A DNA stretch of 64,000 nucleotides. Origin: Spongiactinospora rosea. GTDB lineage: Bacteria; Actinomycetota; Actinomycetes; Streptosporangiales; Streptosporangiaceae. The DNA lies in assembly GCF_003315795.1 (NCBI RefSeq), contig NZ_QMEY01000019.1:62001-126000 (forward strand), in the 5' to 3' direction. The position numbers and the translations under genes are program-made. Of this stretch, positions 49,529-58,252 are shown one piece after another (the stretch's first letter is position 1; each line of letters opens with the position of its first letter). The notes below the pieces were generated by a model. It was not told the DNA's origin. It did no database searches and saw nothing but the letters and a program-made list of their open reading frames with translations.

Positions 49529-49545
49529 GGCGGAACCTCTCCGCC
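49529..49545 (-). terminator. Hairpin after the methylmalonyl-CoA mutase operon
   Basis: GGCGGA-gaggt-TCCGCC (minus strand) lies 22 bases after the meaB stop codon at 49567. Confidence 0.5.
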
Positions 49546-49566
49546 CGGAGAAGCCGGCGGGAGAAG

Positions 49567-50520
49567 TCAGCGGGTGAAGGCGGCCAGGATGCGATCGGCG
49601 GCCAGCGCCGGGGTGAGCCTGCCGGACAGGACCTCGCGTTCCACCTCACCGGCGATGGCCGCGACGTCGGGGTGGTCGCGCAGCTCGGTCAGCAGCCGGT
49701 CGCGTACCAGCGTCCAGGTCCAGCCGACCTGCTGGCGGCGGCGGCGACCTGCCACGTCGGAGTGCTCCTGATGGGCGATGACCTTCGCCCACAGCTCATC
49801 CAGCCCCGCGCCGGTCATGCCGCTGCAGGTCAGCACCGGTGGCGGCGAGCCCTCCCCGCGGAGCATGCGCAGTGCCCCGGCCAGCTCCCTGGCGGCCTTC
49901 CTGGCGGCCAGTTCGTGATCGCCGTCGGCCTTGTTGACCGCGATCACGTCGGCCAGCTCGACCACGCCCTTCTTGATGCCCTGCAACTGGTCGCCGGTGC
50001 GGGCCAGGGTGAGCAGCACGAAGGTGTCCACCATGTCGGCCACCGCGGTCTCGGACTGCCCGACGCCGACGGTCTCCACCAGCACGGTGTCGAACCCGGC
50101 CGCCTCGACCACCACCATGGCCTCCCTGGTCGCCTTGGCCACGCCGCCGAGCGTGCCCGCGGTGGGCGAGGGCCTGATGAAGGCGGCGGGGTCGGCGGCC
50201 AGGCGGGCCATCCGGGTCTTGTCGCCCAGGATGCTGCCGCCGCTCCGGGTGGAGGAGGGATCGACGGCGAGCACCGCGACGCGGTGCCCCTCGCCGGCCA
50301 GCCGCACGCCGAGGGCGTCGATGAACGTCGACTTGCCCGCCCCCGGCACCCCGGAGATGCCCACCCTGCGGGCGTTGCCGGACAGCGGGGTCAGCTCCAC
50401 CAGCAGCTTCTGCGCCAGCTCCCGGTGGTCGGGCCGGGCCGACTCCACGAGCGTGATCGCCCGCGCGATCCACGCCCGGGAGCCGTCCTTGACTCCTGCC
50501 ACGTAGTCGTCAAGCGTCAT
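49567..50520 (-). CDS. meaB: Methylmalonyl-CoA mutase-associated GTPase MeaB
   Basis: The 317-residue G3E-type GTPase protects and reloads adenosylcobalamin on methylmalonyl-CoA mutase. It has the P-loop GISGVPGAGKSTFIDAL, Mg/base motifs AVDPSSTRSGGSILGDKTRM and ETVGVGQSE, and NKAD for guanine. The ATG at 50520 overlaps the mutB 3' end by 11 bases, giving a coupled mutA-mutB-meaB operon. Length and motifs match the family. Confidence 0.95.
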   Translation of the reverse strand: MTLDDYVAGVKDGSRAWIARAITLVESARPDHRELAQKLLVELTPLSGNARRVGISGVPGAGKSTFIDALGVRLAGEGHRVAVLAVDPSSTRSGGSILGDKTRMARLAADPAAFIRPSPTAGTLGGVAKATREAMVVVEAAGFDTVLVETVGVGQSETAVADMVDTFVLLTLARTGDQLQGIKKGVVELADVIAVNKADGDHELAARKAARELAGALRMLRGEGSPPPVLTCSGMTGAGLDELWAKVIAHQEHSDVAGRRRRQQVGWTWTLVRDRLLTELRDHPDVAAIAGEVEREVLSGRLTPALAADRILAAFTR

Positions 50521-52681
50521 GACCCAGCCGATGCGCCAGCTCGCCGAGCAGGCCGAGCGCGGCCTCGGAGATGACGGTGCCCGGCGGGAAGATGGCCGAC
50601 GCGCCCGCGGCGCGCAGCGCGTCGTGGTCGCCCGGCGGGATGACCCCGCCGACCACGATCGTGATGTCCGGCCGCCCGGCCGCGGCCAGCGCGTCGCGCA
50701 GCGCGGGCACCAGCGTCAGGTGCCCGGCCGCCAGGGAGGACACGCCCACGATGTGGACGTCGGCCTCGACCGCCTGGCGGGCCACCTCCTCCGGCGTCTG
50801 GAACAGCGGGCCCACATCGACGTCGAAGCCGAGGTCGGCGAACGCGGTGGCGATCACCTTCTGGCCGCGGTCGTGGCCGTCCTGCCCCATCTTGGCCACC
50901 AAAATCCTGGGCCGCCTGCCCTCGGCGCGCTCGAACGCGGCGCACGCGGCACGGACCGCCTCGGTCGCGTTGCCCACCTCCTCGCGGTACACCCCGCTGA
51001 TGGTACGGACCTGGCCCGCGTGCCGCCCGAAGACCTTCTCCAGCGCGTCGGAGATCTCCCCCACGGTCGCCTTGGCGCGGGCGGCGTCCACCGCGAGCGC
51101 GAGCAGGTTGGCGGTGCCCGCCGCGCCCTCGGTCAGCGCGTCCAGCGCGGCCCGCACCGCCTGCGGATCGCGTTCGGCGCGCAGCCGGGCCAGCTTGTCG
51201 AGCTGGCGGCGGCGCACCTCGGTGTTGTCCACCTTCAGGACCTCGATGTCCTCGTCGGACGTGGCCCGGTAGAGGTTGACCCCGATGACCGGCTGGCGCC
51301 CGGAGTCGATCCGGGCCTGGGTGCGGGCGGCGGCCTCCTCGATGCGCAGCTTGGGCAGCCCGGCGTCGATCGCCTTGGCCATCCCGCCGGCCGCCTCCAC
51401 CTCGGCGATGTGGCCCCACGCGCGGCGGGCCAGCTCGTGGGTGAGGCGCTCGACGTAGTAGGAGCCGCCCCAGGGGTCGATGACCCGGGTGGTGCCCGAC
51501 TCCTGCTGGAGCAGGAGCTGGGTGTTGCGGGCGATCCTGGCGGAGAAGTCGCCGGGCAGCGCCAGCGCCTCGTCCAGGGCGTTGGTGTGCAGCGACTGGG
51601 TGTGGCCCTGGGTGGCGGCCATGGCCTCCACGCAGGTGCGGGCCACGTTGTTGAAGACGTCCTGGGCGGTGAGCGACCAGCCGGAGGTCTGGGAGTGCGT
51701 ACGCAGCGACAGCGACTTGGGGTTCTTCGCGCCGAAGCCGGACACGAGCCCGGCCCACAGCAGCCGGGCGGCGCGCAGCTTGGCGACCTCCATGAAGAAG
51801 TTCATTCCGATGCACCAGAAGAAGGACAGGCGCGGCGCGAAGGCGTCGACGTCCAGTCCGGCGCCCACCCCGGCGCGCAGGTACTCCACGCCGTCGGCCA
51901 GGGTGTAGGCCAGCTCCAGGTCACAAGTGGCCCCGGCCTCCTGGATGTGGTAGCCGGAGATCGAGATCGAGTTGAACTTCGGCATCCGCTCGCTGGTGTA
52001 GGCGAAGATGTCGGAGATGATCCGCATCGAGGGGGCGGGCGGATAGATGTAGGTGTTGCGGACCATGAACTCCTTGAGGATGTCGTTCTGGATGGTCCCG
52101 GCCAGCCGCTCCGGCGCCACCCCCTGTTCCTCGGCGGCCACGATGTAGAGCGCGAGCACCGGGAGCACCGCGCCGTTCATGGTCATCGAGACGGTCATCC
52201 GGTCCAGCGGGATGCCGTCGAAGAGCTGCCGCATGTCGTAGATGGAGTCGATCGCCACGCCCGCCATGCCGACGTCGCCGGCCACCCGCGGATGGTCGGA
52301 GTCGTAGCCCCGGTGGGTGGCCAGGTCGAAGGCGATGGACAGGCCCTTCTGCCCGGCGGCGAGGTTGCGCCGGTAGAACGCGTTGGACTCCTCGGCGGTG
52401 GAGAAGCCCGCGTACTGGCGGATGGTCCAGGGCTGGTTGACGTACATCGTCGGGTACGGGCCGCGCACAAAGGGGGCCGACCCCGGGTAGGTGGACGGGA
52501 AGTCGAGCCCGGCCAGGTCGGCGGCGGTGTAGAGCTGCTTCACGCCGATCCCCTCCGGGGTCTCCCAGAGCAGGTCGGCGGGGTCCTTGCCGGTCTCCTC
52601 GCGGACCGCGCCGGTCCATGCGGCGAGGTCGGCGGGCGTCGTGGGGACGTCCAGGTCGATCTTTGAGAAGTCGGGTATCAC
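50510..52681 (-). CDS. mutB: Methylmalonyl-CoA mutase large (catalytic) subunit
   Basis: The 723-residue enzyme interconverts methylmalonyl-CoA and succinyl-CoA using adenosylcobalamin. The N-terminal TIM barrel carries YPTMYVNQPWTIRQYAGFSTAEESN, YDSDHPRVAGDVGMAGVAID and FNSISISGYHIQEAGA. The C-terminal B12 domain has the DxHxxG motif in AKMGQDGHDRGQKVIATAF, with GVSSLAAGH and VGGVIPPGD. GTG 52681 overlaps the mutA stop (GTGA) after GGAGGTGAG. It links propionate, odd-chain fatty acid and branched amino acid catabolism with polyketide precursor supply. Confidence 0.97.
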   Translation of the reverse strand: MIPDFSKIDLDVPTTPADLAAWTGAVREETGKDPADLLWETPEGIGVKQLYTAADLAGLDFPSTYPGSAPFVRGPYPTMYVNQPWTIRQYAGFSTAEESNAFYRRNLAAGQKGLSIAFDLATHRGYDSDHPRVAGDVGMAGVAIDSIYDMRQLFDGIPLDRMTVSMTMNGAVLPVLALYIVAAEEQGVAPERLAGTIQNDILKEFMVRNTYIYPPAPSMRIISDIFAYTSERMPKFNSISISGYHIQEAGATCDLELAYTLADGVEYLRAGVGAGLDVDAFAPRLSFFWCIGMNFFMEVAKLRAARLLWAGLVSGFGAKNPKSLSLRTHSQTSGWSLTAQDVFNNVARTCVEAMAATQGHTQSLHTNALDEALALPGDFSARIARNTQLLLQQESGTTRVIDPWGGSYYVERLTHELARRAWGHIAEVEAAGGMAKAIDAGLPKLRIEEAAARTQARIDSGRQPVIGVNLYRATSDEDIEVLKVDNTEVRRRQLDKLARLRAERDPQAVRAALDALTEGAAGTANLLALAVDAARAKATVGEISDALEKVFGRHAGQVRTISGVYREEVGNATEAVRAACAAFERAEGRRPRILVAKMGQDGHDRGQKVIATAFADLGFDVDVGPLFQTPEEVARQAVEADVHIVGVSSLAAGHLTLVPALRDALAAAGRPDITIVVGGVIPPGDHDALRAAGASAIFPPGTVISEAALGLLGELAHRLGHDA

Positions 52682-54507
52682 CGGCTCACCTCCAGGTGAT
52701 CGAAGGTGGCGCGAAGGACGCCGAGTGCGTCGCACCCGGTGTAGATGGTGCCGTCCACGCCCTCGTACTCTCCCTTCCCCGCCAGCCAGACGTACTGCGC
52801 GCCCGCGGCGCGCAGTGCCGCGGCCACCGGGGCGGCGTGCTCGTCGTACAGCTTGTCGCTCGCGCACAGGCAGGCGACGCGCGCGCCGCTGCCCACGAAG
52901 GCCGCGGCGATCTCGCGGGGGCCGGTGCCCGTGCCGATCACCGGGCCGCTCGCCGGGGTGGCGAACCCGCCCGCCTGGAACAGGTTCGCCGCGAACGTCG
53001 CCCGCGCGGTGTGCGCGGCGGGCGGCCCGATGGTGGCCAGGAAGACCGCGGGCCGTTCGGGGAGGGCGTCGGCGCGGTCGCGCAGCGCCTCGAAGTCCTG
53101 GGCGTACCTGATCCGGGGCAGCCCGCCCGCGCGGACCTCGGGGGCGGGCGGGCGCACCGGCCGCCGTTCGGCGAGGTCGGGAAACTCGCTGACGCCGGTG
53201 ATCGGGTCGCGGCGGTGCGCGATGTCGCTCCTGCGCCGCTCCCAGGTGCCCGCCAGCCGGTCGGCGACCAGCCCGGACCGCAGCGCCGCCGCCATCCCGC
53301 CCGCCCGCTCGATCTCCTGGAACCACGCCCAGGCGGCCCGGGCGAGGTCGGCGGTCAGCCGCTCGGCGTACCAGGAGCCGCCCGCCGGGTCGGCGACCCT
53401 GGCGGCGTGCGCCTCCTGCTGGAGCAGCGATTGGGTGTTGCGGGCGATCCGGCGGGAGAAGTCGTCGGGCAGGCCGAGGCAGGTGTCGAAGGGCAGCACC
53501 GTCACCGCGTCCGCGCCGCCGACGCCCGCCGCGAAGCAGGCCAGCGTGGTGCGCAGCATGTTCACCCACGGGTCGCGGGCCGTCATCATCGCCGGTGAGG
53601 TGACCGCGTGCTGCCGCTGTCCGCTGGTCGTGGTGGCCCGCACGGCCCCGGCCACCCGGTCCCACATCAGCCGGGCGGCGCGCAGCTTGGCGATCGTCGC
53701 GAACTGGTCGGCGGTGGCCGCGTAGCGGAAGTCCAGCTGGCCGAGCGCGTCGTCCACGCTCAGCCCGGTCTCGGTGAGCGCGCGCAGGTAGGCCACGCCG
53801 GTGGCCAGGGCGCAGGCCAGCTCCTCGGCGTCGGAGCCGCCCGCCTCGTGGTACGGGAGGGCGTCCACGGTGATCGCGCGCAGCCCCGGACGGCCTGCGG
53901 CGCAGCGCGCGGCCAGGCCGGCGGCCACCCGCAGGCCCTCGGCCACGGTGGGCTCCGAGGCGTCGCCCGTGCGGGCGGCCAGGCCCAGCGGGTCGGCCCC
54001 GAGGTTGCCGCTGACGCCGTCGGCGAGGGCGAACAGCGCCTCGGCGGCCTCCAGGGTGTCGGCCCCGGCGTCGAGCACGACGGGGGCCAGGTCGAGGTAG
54101 ACGCCGTTGAGCACGCGCGGCAGGTCGCCCGGCCGGATGCCGCCCGGGGTCAGGGTGAGCCAGACCGAGTCGACGCCGTTCTCCAGGTCGGCCAGCACCG
54201 CCTCGGAGTCGGCCGTGCCGTGGCGCTGCCGGATGTCCCAGCCGGGCAGCGGCCGGCCGCCCCTGGTGTACGGCGAGGCGCCGGGGACGCCCTGCTCGCC
54301 GGGCGCATCGGAGGCGTCGTACAGCGGAAGCACCGTGACGCCGTCGTGGGTCGTGGACGCGAGCGCGTGTTCCGGATCATCGGTCTGCACGCCTGACTTG
54401 CGGAGCACCGCGAGCGCGGCCGCACGCCAACCCTCCCGTGTCACGGGCGGGAAGCCCGCCGCGAGCGGCGGATCCACGGACGTGTACTCCTGCGGTGGCA
54501 CCGTCAT
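52678..54507 (-). CDS. mutA: Methylmalonyl-CoA mutase small subunit
   Basis: The 609-residue non-catalytic partner of MutB has a degenerate barrel (LPLYDASDAPGEQGVPGASPYTRGGRPLPGWDIRQRH, FDTCLGLPDDFSRRIARNTQSLLQQEAH) and a cobalamin-like domain lacking the DxHxxG histidine motif, as expected for MutA. The ATG at 54507 has no ribosome site; TACCAT lies six bases before it, which suggests a leaderless transcript for the whole mutA-mutB-meaB operon. Confidence 0.95.
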   Translation of the reverse strand: MTVPPQEYTSVDPPLAAGFPPVTREGWRAAALAVLRKSGVQTDDPEHALASTTHDGVTVLPLYDASDAPGEQGVPGASPYTRGGRPLPGWDIRQRHGTADSEAVLADLENGVDSVWLTLTPGGIRPGDLPRVLNGVYLDLAPVVLDAGADTLEAAEALFALADGVSGNLGADPLGLAARTGDASEPTVAEGLRVAAGLAARCAAGRPGLRAITVDALPYHEAGGSDAEELACALATGVAYLRALTETGLSVDDALGQLDFRYAATADQFATIAKLRAARLMWDRVAGAVRATTTSGQRQHAVTSPAMMTARDPWVNMLRTTLACFAAGVGGADAVTVLPFDTCLGLPDDFSRRIARNTQSLLQQEAHAARVADPAGGSWYAERLTADLARAAWAWFQEIERAGGMAAALRSGLVADRLAGTWERRRSDIAHRRDPITGVSEFPDLAERRPVRPPAPEVRAGGLPRIRYAQDFEALRDRADALPERPAVFLATIGPPAAHTARATFAANLFQAGGFATPASGPVIGTGTGPREIAAAFVGSGARVACLCASDKLYDEHAAPVAAALRAAGAQYVWLAGKGEYEGVDGTIYTGCDALGVLRATFDHLEVSR

Positions 54508-54620
54508 GTTGGGATGGTAATCGGTGCCCGATCAGCGGCTCGCGGGGGGCGTCGATGTCAGGGGTCGGGCAGGGGTGGGCCCGGCTCCGGCAGGGGTCGC
54601 GGCGGCCTTGGCGGCTCGTC

Positions 54621-55409
54621 TCAGGTGATGGGCTTCTCCCAGGTGGCGACCCAGGTGACCTGATCGACCGCGCCGGTGACCGAGAGATCCTTCTCGCGCT
54701 GGAAGGACTCGCAGACCTCACGGGAGCGCGGGCCGTAGGCGCCGTCGACGTCGAGGCTCCAGCCGCGCTCGCGCATCCGGGCCTGCCAGGTGCGGACGTC
54801 GTCGCCACGCATGATCGGCGGGAACTTCAGCACCCGGCCCGGCCACTTCGGGGCCTTCTCGTCCCCCGGGTCGGGCTCACCGCCCGAACCGGGGCGCGGC
54901 GCGCCCTTCTTGACCCAGGCGTACAGCTTGTCGCCGGGGCAACTGGTGGCGTAGCCGTCGCGGTGCCCCTTGATCTCCTTGCCCGCGCCGCCCTTGTCGC
55001 GCAGGTGGTCGATGGCGTCGAGGATGGCGTGCAGCATGTCGTCGGGCGGGGTCACCAGCCCGGAGTCGCCGACCAGGCCGAGCACCGCGTAGTGGCCGGA
55101 GTTGAGGCCGGGGCCGTTGGCGGCGGGCAGGTGGCCGGGGCCGCGCCCGACGTACACCTTGCGGTGCGGGCAGGCCACCATGCTGTAGCCGATATCCATC
55201 CATCCGTTGCCGTCCATGTGCTGCCTCTGGATGGAACGCACCACGCCTGTGCACTTGGCGTGGTCATCGACGATGGCCGGGTCGACGCGGCCTCCGGTGT
55301 AGTGGACCTTGACGCCCTTGGTGGAGCTCAGCGCGGTATATGAGCCGCGGGCCTTGCGGGCGCCCCATTCCTTACGAGAGACGAGATCGATGGGCACGGG
55401 GGTCTCCAT
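54621..55409 (-). CDS. PGRP-type N-acetylmuramoyl-L-alanine amidase with peptidoglycan-binding domain
   Basis: The 262-residue protein has an N-terminal amidase/PGRP domain (PIDLVSRKEWGARKARG, zinc His in GVKVHYTGG, KGHRDGYATSCPGDKLYAW) and a C-terminal PG_binding_1 domain (MRGDDVRTWQARMRERGWSLDVDGAYGPRSREVCESFQ). There is no signal peptide or lipobox, so it resembles a phage endolysin or a cytoplasmic or lysis-released enzyme. It cleaves the amide bond between muramic acid and L-Ala. No ribosome site is obvious before ATG 55409. No phage genes flank it. Confidence 0.87.
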   Translation of the reverse strand: METPVPIDLVSRKEWGARKARGSYTALSSTKGVKVHYTGGRVDPAIVDDHAKCTGVVRSIQRQHMDGNGWMDIGYSMVACPHRKVYVGRGPGHLPAANGPGLNSGHYAVLGLVGDSGLVTPPDDMLHAILDAIDHLRDKGGAGKEIKGHRDGYATSCPGDKLYAWVKKGAPRPGSGGEPDPGDEKAPKWPGRVLKFPPIMRGDDVRTWQARMRERGWSLDVDGAYGPRSREVCESFQREKDLSVTGAVDQVTWVATWEKPIT

Positions 55410-55657
55410 ATGCGATTGAGGGACAACTCAGCGTAACCCTTTTCGGTCCTCTGCATCGATGTTTCCCGAAGAAAGCTATACCGGGCTCATACCGAAACCG
55501 ATGGACACACGCGGGCCCGGCGCCACCGAGGCCGGCCTCCGGCCGGTCCGCTCGGTCATGGGATCGGCCGGGTCGATGCTCCGCACGCTTCGACGGTACT
55601 CCTGGCGGGCTCGGCGCGTGCGGACATTGAACCCGCACCATCGGTAACGTATGCCGC

Positions 55658-57049
55658 ATGCCTCTCCCCCTCACGCCCGGCGATCCGCCGTCCCTCGGCG
55701 AGTTCCGGCTGGCCGGACGGCTGGGCGAGGGCGGCCAGGGCGTCGTCTACCTCGCCCACGACCCGTCCGGCCGCCAGGTCGCGGTCAAACTGCTCAGCCG
55801 GGTCGACCCGGAGTCGCGCGCCCGCCTGGAGCGGGAGCTGACGGCGCTGTCCAGCGTCGCGTCCTTCTGCACGGCGCGGCTGCTGAAGGCCGACGTGACC
55901 GGGCGGCGGCCGTACGTGGTGAGCGAGTACGTCGAAGGCCCCGCGCTGGACCGGCGGGTCGCCGAGCGCGGCCCGCTGCGCGACGGCGACCTCGAACGGC
56001 TGGCGGTGGGCACGGCCACCGCGCTGGCCGCCGTGCACGCCGCCGGGGTCGTCCACCGCGACTTCAAGCCCGCCAACGTGCTGCTCGGCCCGGACGGGCC
56101 GCGCGTGGTCGACTTCGGCATCGCGCGGGCGGAGGGCGCCTCCACGCTCACCTCGGGTTTGATCGGCACCCCCGCCTACCTGTCGCCCGAGCAGATCGCC
56201 GGCACCCCGGCCACGCAGGCGTCGGACGTGTTCGCGTGGGCGTCCACGGTGCTGTTCGCGGCGACGGGCGCGCCGCCGTTCGGGGCCGACACGGTCGCCG
56301 CTGTACTGAACAGGATCATCAACCACCAGCCGGACCTGTCGGTGCTGCCGCCGCGGCTGCGCGGGCTCGTCGGGGCCTGCCTGAGCAAGGCCCCAGCGGC
56401 CCGGCCCACCGCGCGCGAGTTGATGGTCGGCCTGGTCGATCCGTCCGGCGGCACGCCCGGCACGGGGCCGCTGCCGCGGGACGTGGCGGAGCAGGGCGCG
56501 CGGATCGCGGCGGGGGCGACCGAGCCGAGCCGGCGATCGGCGCCGGCCGCACGCAGGCGCGGGCCGCTCCTGGCCGGGGTCTCGGTGGCCGCCGCCCTGC
56601 TGGTGGCCGGTGGCACCGCCGTCTGGCTCACCGGCCTTCCCGAGACCTCCGCGGAACGGCCTGCCTCCACCGCCGAACCGTCCCAGCCGGGGACCGGCGT
56701 GCCCAGTGAGCCGGCCACCGGCCCGGCCGAGATCCCCGATGCCGTCGAGGGCGTCTGGGGCGGGTTCATCACGCCCAACATCGCCCTCGGCCTGCAGGAG
56801 CACGACGTACAGGTGACCCTGGAGTCGGGCGAGACCACCGGGAAGTGGGCGGAGGCCGACACCGGCTGCGTCGGCAAACTCACCGCGCTCGGATCCGGCC
56901 GCAACACCGTGACCATGTCGCTGACCGACGCCGGCCAGTGCGTCCCGGGCACGCTCACCCTGACCAGGAAGGGCGACCGGCTCGGCTACCACTGGACCGA
57001 CGGCATCGGCTTCGGGTCCACCTACACCGGATGGCTGACCAGGCGATGA
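55658..57049 (+). CDS. Membrane Ser/Thr protein kinase (PknB type)
   Basis: The 463-residue kinase has the P-loop GRLGEGGQGVVYLA, Lys in VAVKLL, catalytic loop VVHRDFKPANVLL, DFGIARAEG and GTPAYLSPEQIAG. A membrane helix lies near residues 305-327 (GPLLAGVSVAAALLVAGGTAVWLTG). The extracellular part is a Pro/Thr linker and a small beta-rich domain with two cysteines (VEGVWGGFITPNIAL, GCVGKLTALGSG, GQCVPGTLTL). HRDFK instead of HRDLK is common in actinomycete kinases. TAACGT seven bases before the ATG suggests a leaderless transcript. It heads a run of three peptidase genes. Confidence 0.92.
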   Translation: MPLPLTPGDPPSLGEFRLAGRLGEGGQGVVYLAHDPSGRQVAVKLLSRVDPESRARLERELTALSSVASFCTARLLKADVTGRRPYVVSEYVEGPALDRRVAERGPLRDGDLERLAVGTATALAAVHAAGVVHRDFKPANVLLGPDGPRVVDFGIARAEGASTLTSGLIGTPAYLSPEQIAGTPATQASDVFAWASTVLFAATGAPPFGADTVAAVLNRIINHQPDLSVLPPRLRGLVGACLSKAPAARPTARELMVGLVDPSGGTPGTGPLPRDVAEQGARIAAGATEPSRRSAPAARRRGPLLAGVSVAAALLVAGGTAVWLTGLPETSAERPASTAEPSQPGTGVPSEPATGPAEIPDAVEGVWGGFITPNIALGLQEHDVQVTLESGETTGKWAEADTGCVGKLTALGSGRNTVTMSLTDAGQCVPGTLTLTRKGDRLGYHWTDGIGFGSTYTGWLTRR

Positions 57050-57086
57050 TCCCGGCACGTCCGGGAGGGGATACGTAAACCATCCG

Positions 57087-58250
57087 ATGTGCCACGAACA
57101 GCACGAAACCACAATCGGCGGGGTGGTCACCCTGTTGCCTGCCGATCTGAGCCGCGTCGTGCTGCACCGCTTCACCGCCGTGCTGCCGAGCGCGGCGGGG
57201 ACCGCCGAGTACCTCGATCCGTTCGGCAACGGCGGCGCCGCCCACCCGTTGCGGCGCTGGGAGTCGGAGGAGCGGGAGATCGGCTTTCCCGCGACCGAAC
57301 TGGTGCCCTCCTGGTCCGCGGTGACCCCGCCGGGCACCTGGCTCACGGTCGAGCTGCGCGGCCGGACGGCCGGCGGCGGGCTCACCAAGTGGTACGTCAT
57401 GGGCCGGTGGGCGCACGGCGAGGAGACCATCCACCGCACCTCGCTGCCCGGCCAGGGCGACGAGGACGCCGACGTGGCCGTGGACACGCTGGTCGCGCGG
57501 CGGCCGTGGGTGGCGTTCCGGCTGCGCCTGACGCTGCACGGCGAGGGCGGGGCGGCGGTGACGGCGGCCGGGGTGATGGCCTCCACCGTACGGCCGCGCG
57601 GCGCGCGGACCGCCGTACGTAGCGACGGCCCGGACGGCGCGCGGGGCGTGGAGCTGGCGGTCCCCCGCCGGTCGCAGAAGCTGCACGCCGGTCACTACCC
57701 GCAGTGGGACGGCGGGGGCGACTCCTGGTGCAGCCCGGCCGCCGTGACGATGGTGCTGGAGTACTGGGGGCGCGGCCCCGGCCCCGAGGAACTGGCGTGG
57801 GTGCGGCCGGACGACCCGTGCCCCGCGATGGACCACGCCGCCAGGCACATGTACGACCACAGCTACCAGGGCACCGGCAACTGGCCGTTCGGCGTCGCCT
57901 ACGCCTGCCGGTACGGCATGGCGGGCTTCGTCACCCGGCTGCGCTCGATGGCCGAGCTGGCCCGGCTGATCGCGGCCGGCATCCCGGTGATCACCTCGCA
58001 GTCGTTCAAGGAGCACGAGCTGCCCGGGGCCGGCTACTCCACCAGCGGCCACCTGATGGTCGTGACCGGCTTCACCGGCGACGGCGACGTCGTCGCGAAC
58101 GATCCCGCCGCCCCGCACGACGAGACGGTGCGGCGGGTCTATCCGCGGTCCGCGTTCGAGGACGTGTGGCTGCGCGGCTCCAGCGGGGGAATCGTCTACG
58201 TCGTTCATCCGCCGGAGGTTCCCCTGCCCCCTTCCGACGGTAATTGGTGA
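57087..58250 (+). CDS. C39-family (papain-like) peptidase
   Basis: The 387-residue protein has a beta-rich N-terminal half and a C-terminal C39-like domain with Cys in GGDSWCSPAAVTMVLEYWG, His in GYSTSGHLMVVTGFTG and the third residue in VVANDPAAP. No signal peptide is visible, so it may stay in the cytoplasm or use another route. It follows the kinase gene by 37 bases and overlaps the next peptidase frame, arguing for co-transcription. The family cuts peptides after Gly-Gly or acts on peptidoglycan; the specific role is unknown. Confidence 0.85.
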   Translation: MCHEQHETTIGGVVTLLPADLSRVVLHRFTAVLPSAAGTAEYLDPFGNGGAAHPLRRWESEEREIGFPATELVPSWSAVTPPGTWLTVELRGRTAGGGLTKWYVMGRWAHGEETIHRTSLPGQGDEDADVAVDTLVARRPWVAFRLRLTLHGEGGAAVTAAGVMASTVRPRGARTAVRSDGPDGARGVELAVPRRSQKLHAGHYPQWDGGGDSWCSPAAVTMVLEYWGRGPGPEELAWVRPDDPCPAMDHAARHMYDHSYQGTGNWPFGVAYACRYGMAGFVTRLRSMAELARLIAAGIPVITSQSFKEHELPGAGYSTSGHLMVVTGFTGDGDVVANDPAAPHDETVRRVYPRSAFEDVWLRGSSGGIVYVVHPPEVPLPPSDGNW

Positions 58251-58252
58251 CC

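Noticed and set aside
20992..55409. Prophage linking the holin-like protein and the endolysin-like amidase
   Set aside because: The two genes are about 34 kb apart with ordinary metabolic genes between and no structural, integrase or attachment sequences.
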